64,000 nucleotides of DNA from Bettongia penicillata ogilbyi (Eukaryota; Chordata; Mammalia; Diprotodontia; Potoroidae), in contig JAJHZJ010000799.1 in the NCBI GenBank assembly GCA_023548195.1, forward strand, positions 3,805,082 through 3,869,081, read 5' to 3'. The position numbers and the translations under genes are program-made. Each line of letters begins with the position of its first letter. Within the stretch, counting starts at the first letter, position 1. Below the pieces are notes generated by a model. It was not told where the DNA came from, searched no databases, and saw only the letters and a program-made list of their open reading frames with translations. Of the stretch, positions 1 through 12,099 are shown one piece after another.

Positions 1-420
1 TTCAAAACTCCTGCTAACCTTTGGTCCATCCTGGATCTTGGAAAGGAACTCTTGGAGGTTTCTGATCTCATAAGTTTCCTATTTATAATGACATGAGTGT
101 ATTTGTGGTGTACTGAAAAATAGTACTGACTTCAGAATCAGAGGATAACCTCTGGCAACCTTCCTGTGCCATAATTTATGTGAAGGTGTTGGATTAGAAG
201 GTCTTTAAATAATCTTTTAGTTTAAACATTCTAGGTTTGGAGTTTGCTTGTGCTTAGAGAATCAACTCCAGTTTTACTCAACATTGGTGCTTTTCTATGA
301 CTGTCCTCCATTTACATTCTATGAGGGTAGGGAAAAGACAAACATGGCCAGCCTGGCATAATAGAGTATAGATAGCAATCACCTTTAGTCTGTGGCTTTT
401 CAATTATGAAAGAAAATATA
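1..420. other. Mostly unassigned DNA; possible MIR trace
   Basis: No gene seen. Bases about 120-235 carry a weak, decayed MIR-like 3' half on the plus strand (the phrase ending in ggattagaaggtcttta). The rest shows nothing recognisable. Confidence 0.35.
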
Positions 421-467
421 AGGAGGAGGAGGAGGAGAAGGAAGAGGAGGAGGAGGAGGAGGAGGAA
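421..467. repeat. (AGG)n purine microsatellite
   Basis: Imperfect run of AGG/GGA triplets with a few GAAG interruptions. It produces leucine- and serine-rich spurious reading frames on the minus strand. Confidence 0.9.
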
Positions 468-472
468 ATCTT

Positions 473-1899
473 TGCAAACAGGATGAAACCCTTCCATCTG
501 GAATGGCTGAGACTTAGTCTGGCCTTGGGGAAGCTATATAGACCAGGTGACCTCTTCTCTGGTCCTAGGGATGCTGTATTGCACCAAAGAGTCCTTGAAT
601 CTCCCTCGTTGAATCTTAGCATAGATACAATCACTGGTCTGCCATGTTTACTCTCCTCAGGCACAGACTTGGTCTAGAATTAAAGGCCTCTGATAGTCCC
701 CACCCATATCTTCTGAGTAAACAGCCTTTCCTGGGAAAGGTATTGTAGGCTCCTCCCTTCTGGAAAGGCTTCTTCTTCCCTCCCTTTCTCCTGTTCATGT
801 CTTGGCTCACATGTAGGCTGAGATTCCACCAGTCCAAGTTACCAGATGGAGAATCCCAAAGGGTTTCCATGCATCATGTAAGAGGGTCTTTGTGCCAGTA
901 GTTTGAAAAGCATGATCCCCAAGTAGAGCAGAGCAGAGCAGAATAGGGCCCTCTGTGCTAAGTCCCTTCCATCTGGACTTGGCTTCCCAACCCCAAATCC
1001 ATACCTCTTCCCCCACTAACCAGGATATGGTAGAGTAGATCCTATCCAAGAAGGAGAGAACAAGCATCCCAAAAGGGACTGCTTTCCATTGAGGGAAATG
1101 ATTTTTCCACATGGTCCTATTTTCTTTTAGTGCATCTGAAAGGTGTGGATACATAATGAGGATGGTGTATAACGGGGCAAGGAAGTGTCAAGCAGAACTC
1201 CACCTCCCAAATCTCTTGCTTCCAAATAGCACAGTTTATCTTCTGAGAGGGTAGTTTTCCCCACACCCCTCGCCCACTCACCCTACACTTTTCATGCTAT
1301 GCCTAAATTTGGCATTCCAATAACATTTTTATAATATAGCATTACCCCCAGAGCTCAGCCAAATCCCGTTGGAATCAGAACTGGCAGCTGGGAAACAATG
1401 AATGAATGGACTCATTTTTTTTTCATTTTCTCCCTTCCCTCACTACATATGTTTCTCAGCTTCTTGCTCATAAATTTAATTTGCTAAAAAATCCAAGTTT
1501 TTACTTTTTTTAAGAGGTGGAAGGTGGGAAACGTGAAGACTTTGGTTCAGAAATTTGTTTAGCATTTACCAAGGACACAGCATCTATGGGTTGGAGTCGT
1601 GGGCTTCAGGAGGAAAGTTTGCACTGGTCTTCAGCCTTTGGAGTGTCATTAGGATTGTCCCAGTAGGGAAGAAGGGGAGACTAAATTATAGTCAGAAGAG
1701 CCTCTCTCCTAGGGACAGGAGTTCTGTATACCCCATGTTGCAGGCAATAGCTTTCTTTATATTCCAGTGACATTGGCCCACTTCCTATTCCTCACACACA
1801 AGTCTCCCTCTCTGGACCTCGTCCCTTTTCCTCGTCTATCTCCTGTGCCTCCATTACCCCAGTGCCCATATCATCTTTGTCTCTTGGGTTCCTTTTTGC
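473..1899. other. Unassigned intergenic or intronic DNA
   Basis: No coding exon, RNA gene or repeat family recognised. Reading frames here are short, lack homology I can see, and have no plausible splice context. Confidence 0.5.
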
Positions 1900-1902
1900 T
1901 TT

Positions 1903-2157
1903 TAAGTCATTTTTCAATTGTGTCTGACTCTCCATGACTCCATTTGGGGTTTTCTTGGCAGAGATACTGGAGTAGTTTGCCGTTCCTTCTCCAGCTCATT
2001 TTACAGACGACGAAGCTAAGGCAAACAGGGTTAAGTGACTTGCCCAGGATCACACACATAGTAAAGGTCTGAGGCTCCATGTGAACTCAGGTCCTTCTGA
2101 CCAGGGCTGGCACACTATCCATTATCCACACTATCTACTATGTCATGTAGCTGCCCC
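1903..2157 (-). mobile_element. CORE-SINE with BovB-like tail (Mar-1/WALLSI type)
   Basis: Read on the minus strand it has a tRNA-derived head (right end, the agctgcccc side), a CORE segment with the cacttaaccctgtttgcc phrase, and a tail complementary to tgtctgactctccatgac. That tail resembles the 3' end of BovB LINEs. It is near full length with point mutations. The layout is known for marsupial CORE-SINEs; the exact family is inferred. Confidence 0.85.
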
Positions 2158-2284
2158 TGGTTTCCTTCAAATCTCATCTGAATCCCACTTTGCCTGTTCT
2201 CTTAATGCTACTGCTTTTCCTCTGAGAATATCTCTAGTTTATCCTATATATTATTTCACATATAAATATTTAAAGTATATATAT

Positions 2285-2442
2285 CCTTTATAAATCTTGT
2301 ATGTCCACAGTTGTCTGTACATTGTCTCTTCTGTTAAAACGTTAGCTCCTTAGGGGTAAGGAACTGTTTTTGCCCTCTATTTATCCCTAGCACTCAGCAC
2401 AGGGTCTGGTATATAGTAGGTGCTTAATAAATGCTTACTAAC
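2285..2442 (+). mobile_element. L2/MIR3-type 3' end fragment
   Basis: Ends with the characteristic gtaggtgcttaataaatgct phrase of L2 and L2-tailed SINEs, preceded by a diverged ctccttaggggtaaggaactg block. It is a 3' fragment with no coding capacity. Confidence 0.75.
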
Positions 2443-2699
2443 TTGATTTACAAACAGAAAAAAGTTATAAAATCCACTAGTAAGTCCTCTAATGTTGTTT
2501 GATTTAGAGAAAAGCAGGTTTTGAGTAATCTATTTATGCGATGGTTTATTGCAAAGAATGGCAAAGGTTTGTCTTTCATCACTGCTCTGGAGAGAACAGG
2601 GAGAAATGAGCTAATGCTGAAGGAAAACCATCTGGTTTGTAGGGAAGAAGACTGATTTTCATAGAATGTCATAGAATATATGCTTGAAATATATTCCTT

Positions 2700-3003
2700 C
2701 TCTTTTTGTTGAATTCTTACTCATGTTTTAAAGCTCAGTTCAAATCCAAACTCCTCCATAAAGCCTTTCTGGTTCCCTTAGGCTGGTAATGACCTTCCCA
2801 GTCAGATCTCCTACAGTTCCTTGTTCTGTAACTTTTACATGAGCTTATCATGTCATATTACATGTTGTCATGACCTATATTGATTTCTTATCCATCTACT
2901 AGATTATAAGGCCCATTGGGTCATTATCACAACTTTGTATCTGTCCAAGTGCTTAAAACAGTGCTACTTTAGTAGTAAGGGCTTGATAAATGTTTTTGGA
3001 ATG
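2700..3003 (+). mobile_element. L2 LINE 3' end
   Basis: Contains the L2 3' terminal order: ctccataaagcctttctgg, then attataaggcccattgggt, then a diverged gggcttgataaatgtttttg end followed by gaatgaatt. Only the non-coding 3' portion survives. Confidence 0.75.
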
Positions 3004-4062
3004 AATTTATTTTGAACAGAATTTTTATTTCCTTTTTCTCAGCTCTTTTATATTTCTCCTGTCCTGTGTTTCCATGAGTCTCCATATCTGTTCTGGGATT
3101 AGAAGAGGAAAATCACAGGATTTAGCATGGAAGTGAACTGGCTCTATTTATAGATAGAGAAATTGAGACCCAGAGATTGCTGGTCATGTCTGAAGGAATG
3201 ATAATACTCCTCCTGGACCTGGAAAGTAACACGTTTGTTCTCATCAAATTTGGGAGACAAATAAAGCTAATAATGAAGGGAAATAGGAAGATGAGGTGAA
3301 GATGGTGTGAAAAGAATAAAGGGCCCTGAAGAGTGTGATGATAGATTGCATTATATGCAATGATAGAAATCTTAGGTTTGCAAATGCTGAGAACTTTTGA
3401 GATTAGCTACAAGTGAGATCAAAAGAAGAAAGAGATAGAGGCCTTCCAAAGAGATAATTTGTCTTCAGCACCATTCTTACGGCAGGAGGAATATGACAGA
3501 ACACTCACTTTTTAGGTAAGGACAGATCTTTTCCTTTCTTTAACAAGTCACTTAAGGAAGTAACCAGACAGGTTAAAGGGGTGATTTTCCAATCTGGAAG
3601 CCCTTTCCCTTCAACCAATACTATATGCTATAATTATATATAATTATTATATAATAATAATATTATAAAATATTATAAGCTATTATCACCATTATCACCA
3701 GTTTCTCTTAACCAAGGCAGCTACAGGGATTGGACTCCAAGTCCTTTTCTCTACTTTCATATTCTCGATCAATAAACCAATATGGATCTATCATTGTCTG
3801 CTAGGTAAACAGCATTGTTCCTGAGTGATTCGTAAATTCTTTTTCTCATTGTCACTGCTTTGGCTGCCCCTGCTAAAGGTAATAGCTGATACTTCCATAA
3901 TGTTTGCAAACTTCAGGTTAACAAACTGTCATGCATGTATGTATGCATATACATGTGTGTGTATATAATATATGCTATTAATTTGATTATTCATTTTTAT
4001 TAATACTAATTAATATTATTTATATATAATATGTATAAATGCTCACTTATTATTTGTCGTAA
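3004..4062. other. Unassigned DNA with AT-rich stretches
   Basis: No gene recognised. Bases 3628-3690 and 3940-4035 are AT-rich, low-complexity (TATA/ATTAT) tracts. The remainder matches no repeat I know. Confidence 0.45.
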
Positions 4063-4064
4063 TG

Positions 4065-4215
4065 CTGTGAGGTGATATTTTTTCCCATTTTATAAATGAG
4101 AAACTGAGACTCAGAAAAATTAATTCACTTTTCCATGGTCTTATAGCTAGCAAATGTCTGAAGTATGATGAAAATTTTCCTGAGTTCAAGTCTCAGATGC
4201 TATCCATTACATTTT
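4065..4215 (-). mobile_element. MIR SINE
   Basis: Minus-strand MIR: cccattttataaatgagaaa, then actgagactcag, then a diverged tagctagcaaatgtctgaag and the gagttcaagtctcagatgct head. Moderately diverged. Confidence 0.75.
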
Positions 4216-4387
4216 TACAGCAATTGTGGTGGAAAGTTGTCAGTGAGAAGAGATATACCTGGAAGCTTTGGAACTTCCCCTAGAGAATGACTGATGAATT
4301 CTCTCTAACAACATGAAATCACAGTATTCTTCTCTAATTGTCCACATGGGGAAACCAGAATTACACTTTCATAGATATTACCTAGGC

Positions 4388-4901
4388 CAGTATTTCTCAA
4401 ATTTTTCTTGGTTTTAAGTTCACTTTATATTCTTAACAATTATTGGGAGTCCCAAAGAGCTTTTGTTTTTGTGAGTTATATCTATCAACATTTACTTTAC
4501 TAAAAATTAAAACTCAAAATTAAAAATATTTCTCCATTAATTTACTTCAAAGTAACAGTAACAAAGCTGCTACATGTCAGCATAAAGCTTATTCTTAGGA
4601 AAAATAAATATTTTGCAAAATAAAAAAATTAAGAGAGGAGTGGCATAGTTTAACATATTTATGCAACCTTCTTTAATGTCTAGCTAATAGAAGACAGCTA
4701 GATTCTCCTGTCTGCTTCTTCACTCATGTTGTGACATGTTGTTTTGGTGGAATTATATGGCCTCATACAGATATGTAGTTGGGGGAATAGTGTTTTAATA
4801 GGCAGATAATTTCTTAATGTTATTAGGAAAAATGTTTTGACCTCATGGACCCCGTCTACCTCAAAGGGTCTTGAGATTAGAGCACACTTTGAGAACCACC
4901 A
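4388..4901. mobile_element. hAT-like non-autonomous DNA transposon
   Basis: About 514 bp bounded by related inverted ends: cagtatttctcaaa at the left and tttgagaaccacc at the right, close to the CAGTGGTTCTCAAA ends of mammalian hAT (Charlie-type) MITEs. No transposase coding. The 8-bp target duplication expected for hAT is not preserved. Family name not assigned. Confidence 0.7.
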
Positions 4902-5019
4902 TTTTAGAGACTGAACAGTTTTAGACTAATTCTGCTGATCTCTGGTTGACTTTCAGGTGAGGCGAACAGAGACACAGGTGTGATACCTGCCCTTTGCAAG
5001 AAGAGAGCTTGCATGGAGT

Positions 5020-5302
5020 TAGAATGTTGAACTTGGAATCTGGTCTTCGATACTGCCTCAGACACCTACCATTTGATTCTTGTTTTTTAAATTAATTGTA
5101 TTCCCAGTGTTTAGCGTATTGGCTGGCACATAGTAGGCACTTAAGAAATGTTTCCTGGAAAAATAGACAAGTCGCTTAACTTCCTTGAGTCTTAGATTCC
5201 CAGTGCATAAAATGGTGATAATAATGTCACCTCCCTTACAGGGTTGTTATAAGGATCAACTAAAACAATGTATGTAAAATGCTTTATAAATCTTAAAGCT
5301 CA
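5020..5302 (+). mobile_element. MIR SINE interrupted by an L2-type tail
   Basis: MIR head at 5020-5085, then an L2/MIR3-type tail piece at 5090-5156 (ggcacatagtaggcacttaa). MIR resumes with caagtcgcttaacttccttg and the cttataaatcttaaagctc end. This is a small nested insertion. Confidence 0.7.
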
Positions 5303-5309
5303 ATGTCAC

Positions 5310-5730
5310 TTAATATTCTTGCTGTCATTGTAATTATTATTATAATTAGCAGTATTGATTACTGGATCCAGACCAAGTTCATTTTTTAAAAATCCCACAT
5401 CAAATGGCCAGCTGCATGTGGCACTGGGCAGGATAAAATACAAGCTTTCTCTGTGGACGCTAGAAATCTCAACCAGATTGTTACTTAAGCCACTGGAGTC
5501 TAACAATAAAGACTGGATGAAGGGAGTCTCTGCAGTCTACTATCCAAGGCCATCACTAAGGCTAGACACTTGTTCTACACAAAGAATGTACTTCTTTGGG
5601 ATCCCCTTGGTACAGAACAAAGAAATGAATGAATCTTATCAAAACCTCTGATTGAATAGTCACAGAGTTCAGGGGCTATGAAGTTTTAGGCAACCCTTAG
5701 AATAATGTCAAAAATATTAGATTTTCCTTC
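5310..5730. other. Unassigned DNA
   Basis: No repeat family or exon recognised. The 98-residue reading frame at 5355-5651 (plus) has no motif I recognise. Confidence 0.4.
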
Positions 5731-5734
5731 TAAA

Positions 5735-5860
5735 ATAGGCTCTGCCTATATGTATGACCTCGAGCAAGTCTCTTCATCTCTGTGGTCTTCAGTTTCCTCC
5801 TCCATAACACGATGGCGTTGGACAAAATGATCTTGAGGATCTCATCCAGCTATGAATCCC
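5735..5860 (+). mobile_element. MIR SINE fragment
   Basis: CORE and 3' part of MIR: gagcaagtctcttcatctct, cagtttcctcctccataa, ggatctcatccagctatgaa. Confidence 0.65.
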
Positions 5861-6129
5861 AATCAGGATCTCTGTAAGATAAGGGCTGGTGCCTTTCTTA
5901 GGTTCATTGTAGTTCAACTTTAATATTCCAAAGGGGTCCTTTTTTGGACTCCAAAACATATTTAAGTCTTTAAAACTCTCTCAAGTATGGAGTGTGTTTT
6001 TCTGTTCTACAGATATGCTTCGAACTGTTCTATTATTTCTCTAAATAAATCTTGAATTTGGCTATTCCACAATTTTTGTGATTAAATTTGCTTAGGATCC
6101 CCAAAAGGTTCCAGGTGGAGTTGGTATGA

Positions 6130-6345
6130 TCTTAGAGTAGAGGGAGAATAAGAGGAGACAAGGATATGCTTGCAAAAAATACATAAGGACACGTACGCAG
6201 AAAGCACAAAGAAGGACCTAACTAGGAGCAGCTGTGAGTGGATATTTACAAAGATGCTGCCGAGCTGCTGGAACTATTAGACCTGGATGGGGGTGGGGAA
6301 TAATTGGAGAAGGCTTCATGGAGGAGGAAGCAAATTTCCATCTGA
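6130..6345 (+). mobile_element. CR1/L3-like ancient repeat fragment
   Basis: The order of a cacaaagaaggacctaact block, ctatta-gacctggatggggg, and aattggagaaggcttcatgg resembles the ancient mammalian repeat also seen here at 40790-41470. Strongly diverged. Confidence 0.4.
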
Positions 6346-6596
6346 ATTTTGAAGTTGGAGAGAGGGACAGGGAGAGAGGGACAGCAAAAGGAATGACTTG
6401 TCTTCTATCTTCCTTATCCCCCAGTGACAATGAATCACAACCCACTGAAGCCCTGTGATGTTCATTTTACCTCTCCCCAGTCCTACAGTGTCACATACTT
6501 TTATTTATGTCACTCTAAGGCAAAGAGAAGCCTGGGGATATTTCTGGAGTAATGAGGAAATACAAATCAGATTTGATGAGGAAGAGAGGGAAAGAC

Positions 6597-6651
<55 letters not shown>
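6597..6651. repeat. (GA)n microsatellite
   Basis: Uninterrupted GA dinucleotide run. It gives arginine-glutamate shadow reading frames. Confidence 0.97.
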
Positions 6652-6654
<3 letters not shown>

Positions 6655-6659
6655 CTCAG

Positions 6660-8090
6660 ACATCTGGAAGATCAGGTAATAAGAATGATATTATTTATTT
6701 CTCTGTCTTCCCCTCTTCCATGTTTTTAGGGATGTCAGAACACATTGTAAATTTTATCATCCAGGTACTATATAGAGTCAAGACAGCTCTCAGCTGCAGG
6801 TACTCAAGCCTTAGGTTCTGACCTGGACCTGATCTTTGTACTCGCACAATGTTCTTGCTGCCAAGGAATCAGTCAGTCATTGGCTAAACTCTCCTTTTAA
6901 TTCTTACCATTTCCCAGGCGACAAGAAGTAGCTCTCCATAGGTGAGAAGGCTAATCTACGCCACAGAGGAAAGAGACCTTAGGGACAAGAGCTTATAATT
7001 TTGCTCTTTGGGTCATCCTTGAAAGTCTTTATCCTTCCTACTCAACAAACCAGCATCCCAAAGAGTTGCCTCTAGGAAATGATCCATTCTGAAACCTCCA
7101 AGGCTGGGCCTTCCCGTGAACAAAACAAGCTGTTGATTCTTAGAGAAAAAATAAATCACTTTCTGTGTGGATAAGACATCTGGATTTTTGTCAGATGAAA
7201 TTTTCCAATGTTTGTTGTGGTAGAGGCATAGCCTAATGGAATCGCTGAGACAATGATTCTTAGGGACTAAAGTGAAGATAAATAGATAGAAACTGTTGAT
7301 ATACCCAAGCCAAATTAAACGCTGATGCAGAACAATTAGTGAGATATTGCACCAAGGAAAGCAGGATATGAGAAACCAAAGTAGTGCAGCAAGAATAGAC
7401 ATTTACGTGTTTGGTTCTAATGAACCAGGGTTTATCCATCCAAATGAGTGCTGTTGTCTTCAAAGTAGTCACCTTAGGAAGTCAACTGATTCCAATTGTG
7501 TTTCTCACTCAAAAGACTTTTGCAACTTCTTTTAGGTAACCATCTTCCCAGCTATTTTACCAGTTGCCTTATTTAAGCCAGTTTTTTTTTTCTGACTAAA
7601 AGTCTTGTTCCCTGATTTGCCTTTTTCACATAGATGACTTTGAATACTTTTTATGTAAAAATCAAATTTACCTTCAAAGAACGCTTTGTCATAATTAGGA
7701 TTTTCTGTTAAAGAAAATCAGTTATCTGTTATCTGTTATCTGTTCAAGGTATTTTTCACGGCAATGGAAAATAACTTGATGGAGCCATTTTCTCTTCTAC
7801 ATTTTACTTGGTAATGGTTAAGTAGAGAGGGCACTTGAACAAACTTTATCCCAAAGGCATCAGGGGATTTTGCAGGATGTTAGCACATACATGAATCTGT
7901 CTTTTGCTTCACTAATCAAGTACTCTTTTCAAATCAGCAAAGGCAGCAAGACCTTGTATCCTTGGTACCTTTCAGTCAATCTTACGACCATTAATTATAT
8001 TCAAAAGAAAGTTGGAGAATTGCATAAGAAAAATTTATTAAATGTCTTTGGCAATAACAGAATTATTGAAATACTGTGATTTGAAGGGAA
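6660..8090. other. Unassigned DNA
   Basis: No repeat or exon recognised over about 1.4 kb. A short tandem of ttatctg occurs near 7723-7746. The 129-residue minus frame at 7013-7402 shows no recognisable domain. Confidence 0.45.
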
Positions 8091-8094
8091 ATGA

Positions 8095-8335
8095 TAACAA
8101 TAAGTAGCGTTTATATAAGATTTTAAGGTTTGGATAATTCTTTACAAATGATATCTCATTTTATTCTGGCAAGAACCCTAGGATCTGGTGCTAATTTTAT
8201 CCCTACTTTGCAGTTAAGGAAACTGAGGCAGATTGAATTTATATAACCTGCCCAGGGTCACATAATAAGGAAATGTCTGAGGTAGGATTCAAACTCAATT
8301 CCTTTACTCAAAGTCTCCACCGGACCACCTAGCTG
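8095..8335 (-). mobile_element. MIR SINE, near full length
   Basis: Minus-strand MIR with a gtttatataagattttaag tail, a ggaaactgaggcagattgaa core, a gcccagggtcaca block and a ttcaaactcaattcctttac head. Confidence 0.8.
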
Positions 8336-8337
8336 AA

Positions 8338-8458
8338 AATAATCATTTGTAGAATATAAACTCCTTCAGGACAGGGATTATTTTCGTTTTTGTCTTCAGT
8401 ATCAATCTATGCCTGGCACACAGTAGATATTTAACAAATATCCATTAAATTTAATTGA
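8338..8458 (+). mobile_element. L2/MIR3-type 3' end fragment
   Basis: Shows ctccttcaggacagggatta and tggcacacagtagatattta, followed by the caaatatccattaaa variant of the L2 terminus. Confidence 0.7.
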
Positions 8459-8520
8459 AATCATGTGGACATGTAAATCCTGGAACATTTACTATAAAAC
8501 TATTCTTATAATATAAATCA

Positions 8521-8745
8521 AGATTTCTTAACCTCCAATGGGGTTCATATATAGAATTCAGGGACTCCATGAGTTTGGATGTGGGGAAAAGTAAGTTTTA
8601 TATTTTGATAAGATTGATTTCTTTTGCAATCCTATGTATTGTATTTAATGCATTTAAAAATATGTTTCTGACAGGAGTCAAAATGCTTCACCAGAACCAA
8701 AAGGATTTTGTTTCCACGATACAATTAAAATTTAAGAACTGCTAC
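8521..8745 (+). mobile_element. hAT-like MITE, ttcttaacc family, copy A
   Basis: About 220 bp with inverted ends atttcttaacctcc and aatttaagaact. The interior (caatcctatgtattgtattt, aatgcatttaaaaatatg) is shared with the copies at 15395, 43873 and 52985. No coding capacity. The family is known in mammals; I do not assign its name. Confidence 0.7.
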
Positions 8746-8749
8746 TTTA

Positions 8750-8945
8750 CAGTCATAGAATGTGAAAACAGAAGAGACTTCAGAGATCACTTAGTTCAAC
8801 TATCTCCTCTAAAAGAGGAGAAAATATACCCAGATTAGGAGCTGGTTTGTCTAAGAGTCCACATAGCGTATAACAGAATTGGGACAAGAATGCAGGTTTT
8901 CTGACTCCCAGGTCAGTATTTTTTTCACTATGCTTCCTACCTAGT
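8750..8945 (-). mobile_element. MIR SINE, diverged
   Basis: Minus-strand MIR relic: agacttcagagatcacttag, then gaattgggacaagaatgcag, then tttctgactcccaggtcag. Confidence 0.6.
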
Positions 8946-9475
8946 TGTTTCTCGAATCATGCAAATGGATCTTTCCAGCATTTCCAGAAGCAAATACACA
9001 AACAAGAAAAACAACTTGGCTCTGAATGAGGACACACTGTTCACCCTCCGCTGTTAGAGTTCTGGGCAAGATACTGGAGCAGGCCCTGGATCTCATAATG
9101 TGGTAGTGAACGGAGAAAATGTGGGAAGTTGGAATCATGGAAATAACCAATATTGGAATATCTGAGCCAGAGGATGCTGAAACCATCAAAGTGGCTAGCA
9201 ACTGGCAATCAACATGTCCTAGCTTGTTATAGAATTCCTAGAACAAGGGACTCCTGACAGATCCCAAGGCTGTTGTTACAAGATGTTCCAGGCAACGGAA
9301 TACGAGGGATCAGAAGGAAAGCCTGAGAGTGGTGTGCTGATCTTTAACCTGGAGGTGTTCCTACTGACCAAGCATTGTGACCAATTTAGGCTCTGAGTTG
9401 TTTTTCTGGTAATGGGGTTGGGTATGCACTGAACCATCCTCATTTTTCAGTGTGGTAGATGTAGCAAAGGCACGG
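8946..9475. other. Unassigned DNA
   Basis: No repeat family or exon recognised. Confidence 0.45.
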
Positions 9476-9479
9476 AAGA

Positions 9480-9620
9480 GAGGGGTTAGAAAATTTTGTA
9501 TCTGTTATTTACTCTCTGTGTGACTGTAGGTAAGTCATTTCACTTCTTTGGGCTTTGGTTTTCTGAGATTAAATGATGTCTATGGTCCCTTCCAGCTCTC
9601 CATCCTATGATCTCACTGGA
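9480..9620 (+). mobile_element. MIR SINE fragment
   Basis: Contains gtgtgactgtaggtaagtca, a ttctttgggctttggttttc core, and a tggtcccttccagctctc 3' part. Confidence 0.7.
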
Positions 9621-9624
9621 TCCT

Positions 9625-10035
9625 GGTTGGGGCCAATGACAAACTTTTTATAAGATGAACAGGGTACTATCTGTGGCCACCCAGAACAGAGTGCTTTCTG
9701 TGCCCTGCCAGAAGGGGAGGGGGTGGAACTACTGACCTTAGCCTCATCAGCGCTAGTCTCTGACCAGCTGAACTAATCAGACTGTCTGTGTTCTACTGAA
9801 AATCCTTCCCACCCACAGTGTCTCAGGTCTGAGCACCCTACCCTGCCTGTCTTCCTTCTCTGGGTCACAAAGACTCATGACAGCCCATCCTGGAAATATC
9901 TGGCCCTGAAGCTTGGCCTGATCTATAGGGTAACTGAGAAAATGAACCTTGCCCAGCCTACATTGTGGGTCAGACTTCCAGCACAGCATATTATTAGAGC
10001 CCCTCTAGACACTTATCACATATTATGTATTAATA
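9625..10035. other. Unassigned DNA
   Basis: No exon or repeat recognised. Somewhat more GC-rich than its surroundings. Confidence 0.4.
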
Positions 10036-10039
10036 TTTA

Positions 10040-10195
10040 CATCTAGAAGGGATCTTAGGGGTCATCTGGTCAAATCCCCTGAGAAAATTGGAGATCAAAA
10101 AACAGGTGATACATCCAAGCATACATAGAGAGTTGTAAGTATCAGGCTTGAGATTTGAACTCAGAGCTTCTGAGGCAAAATCTAGTATTTGTATC
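10040..10195 (-). mobile_element. MIR SINE fragment
   Basis: Minus-strand order: gggatcttaggggtcatctg, gagatttgaactcagagctt. The central aactgaggcac block is eroded. Confidence 0.6.
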
Positions 10196-10199
10196 TTAG

Positions 10200-10378
10200 G
10201 ATCATAAATTGAAGTCTAGAAGAGACCTCTGAGTCCAATGGGGAAACTGATTTTTACAAATGGGGAAACTGAGGACTCAGGGAGACGAAATGATGTGTTC
10301 AGGGTCACATGGGCAGAAAGTGTCAAAGACAGGTTTTTAATCCAGATCTTCTGAATTTCCTCTCTGTCATATATTTTT
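10200..10378 (-). mobile_element. MIR SINE fragment
   Basis: Minus-strand MIR: tggggaaactgaggactcag, cagggtcacatgggcagaaa, aatccagatcttctgaattt. Confidence 0.7.
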
Positions 10379-10414
10379 TTTGACATGGCACCAGGGTCCT
10401 TACCTTGTGCTTTA

Positions 10415-10530
10415 TTCTCTTATTAGATGATAATTTCTGTCATGAAAGGGAGCAGGTCTTAACTCTGTTTTATTCCTTCCCTGGTAACTAACACTGTGTA
10501 CATTTTCCACTTAATAAATGTTTCTTCAAT
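10415..10530 (+). mobile_element. L2/MIR3-type 3' end fragment
   Basis: Ends in cacttaataaatgtttcttc after gaaagggagcaggtcttaac. This is the decayed terminal phrase of L2. Confidence 0.6.
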
Positions 10531-11890
10531 TAGACACCATTGCCAAGGTTCAGTTCACAGATGCTTTGATCTCCAGTGCCATCTCTCCCATTTCTTTCTG
10601 TAGTCTCAGGAAAGGAAACTCTCCTCTGACACTTGTCTTTGAATCTTGGCTTTGTTGCTTACCCTCTGTGTGGCCTTAAGCAGATTAGACCTCTCCCTTC
10701 CCTTCCCCCAAGCAGATTTTTCAGAAAGGCCTGTGCAGAGAGTCCCCATCCCATCCTGCAGGTTACCCTCATGCTATAGAAACTGGCCAGCCAGGATGGA
10801 ACAATGATTCTGACAATTTTCATGACAGTTTTAGGATATTCAACCAATTTCGGGTGACATCAGCTACTAGCAGAACCATAACTGGCCAAGTTTGTAGTTG
10901 GTGAAAATGTAGTTGTGGTAGTGGGAGGCAAGGACAGGCTGATGGCCATAGGTGCGGTCTAAATGGGAGAGGAGCAACCTGTCCTCTAGAAGGTCTGCTC
11001 TTCAGTCCAGCAGGGAGATATAAGAGAAGGCAGGCTCTGTGAGGAGCAGAAGGGCCACAGTCCCCCAGAATATTTGGTCAAGGACATTTGAATCACCTAC
11101 CACTTGAGGACTATGAGATGTGTGGCTTTCTGGATAGAAATGAAACCCACTCCTTTCCTCCCCTCTCCTCCCCGCCCCACCTGGTTACAGATAGAAATAA
11201 TACTACCATAAGCATCCAATTCGGCTAACATCTCTTCTCTTCCTTCTGCTACTTTGCCTAAGGCAAAAGGAGATTGGAAATGATACCTAAGGTGGGGTCA
11301 ACGCAACATGATCTGAGGTGTTTCAAATGAGGTCTCCTCCCTGCACTTTAAAATCTCTTCTTCTATCTGCTTGTGCTAACTAAAAGGGAATGAAATTTTA
11401 CCATGCATGATTCATGTATTTGGCTGAAGGAATTATCCCCTACAAAAGGCAAAGATCTTCAGTATGGATACCACAACAAGTCTTTATTAGTCATTCCCAC
11501 CTTTGATGAAGATCATTTATCAAACACTTGACTGTTGGTCAGGAAAAGAAAATGTAATTAGGAAATATTTAACAAAATAAATAAAAATGCAATGAAAATA
11601 GATAATGTTAACATGTGGTTTTCTAAGTCAATCTGCACCCATAGAGATCCTTATGTATGGATTAGTGGCCCCTGTTTTGTACATGAGTTTGAGACTACTG
11701 GTTCATCAGATTCATTTCAATTCTGGCTTTAAAGAGCAGGGTTTCAATGAAGGGAGGAGCTTAGCACTTCAAGTCTAGGTTGCGGAACCTGATCAATCAG
11801 GTGGCAAAAGTCGGTACCGTGAATATGGGGGAAGGAGAGAAAGGAAAGAACACCTAGACTTACTTGGTGCCAACTGGAACCTTGGTTCAT
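10531..11890. other. Unassigned DNA
   Basis: No exon recognised. A small MIR-like piece (cttggctttgttgcttaccc, gtgtggccttaagcagatta) lies near 10640-10690. The rest is unassigned. Confidence 0.45.
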
Positions 11891-11894
11891 AGGA

Positions 11895-12045
11895 GCATGG
11901 ACTCTTAAAATGATGGACCTTAAAGGCAATCTGGTTCAGGGGCAAGAGGAAATACTTCTGGCAAAGATCAATGAGTTCCTCAGGTTGTTAGTGGCAAGGT
12001 TGGGATTTGGACCTGTATCCTATGACCCAAAGCCAGTGCGTTATA
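11895..12045 (-). mobile_element. MIR-like fragment, diverged
   Basis: Minus-strand traces of MIR: gatggaccttaaaggcaatc, gttagtggcaaggttgggat, then ttggacctgtatcc. Weak overall. Confidence 0.45.
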
Positions 12046-12099
12046 GAAAAGACAATCTAGTCAAATGGAAACCAATCATAAAATCTTCTAGGATCTAGT

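Noticed and set aside
6597..6651. CRISPR-like or regularly spaced repeats
   Set aside because: All regular repeats here are simple microsatellites with no spacers. The window is mammalian.
6455..6679. Reading frames with Arg-Glu repeats
   Set aside because: Produced by the (GA)n run at 6597-6651.
7013..7402. 129-residue minus frame
   Set aside because: Composition is ordinary, there is no domain, and it is the length expected by chance in a 64-kb window.
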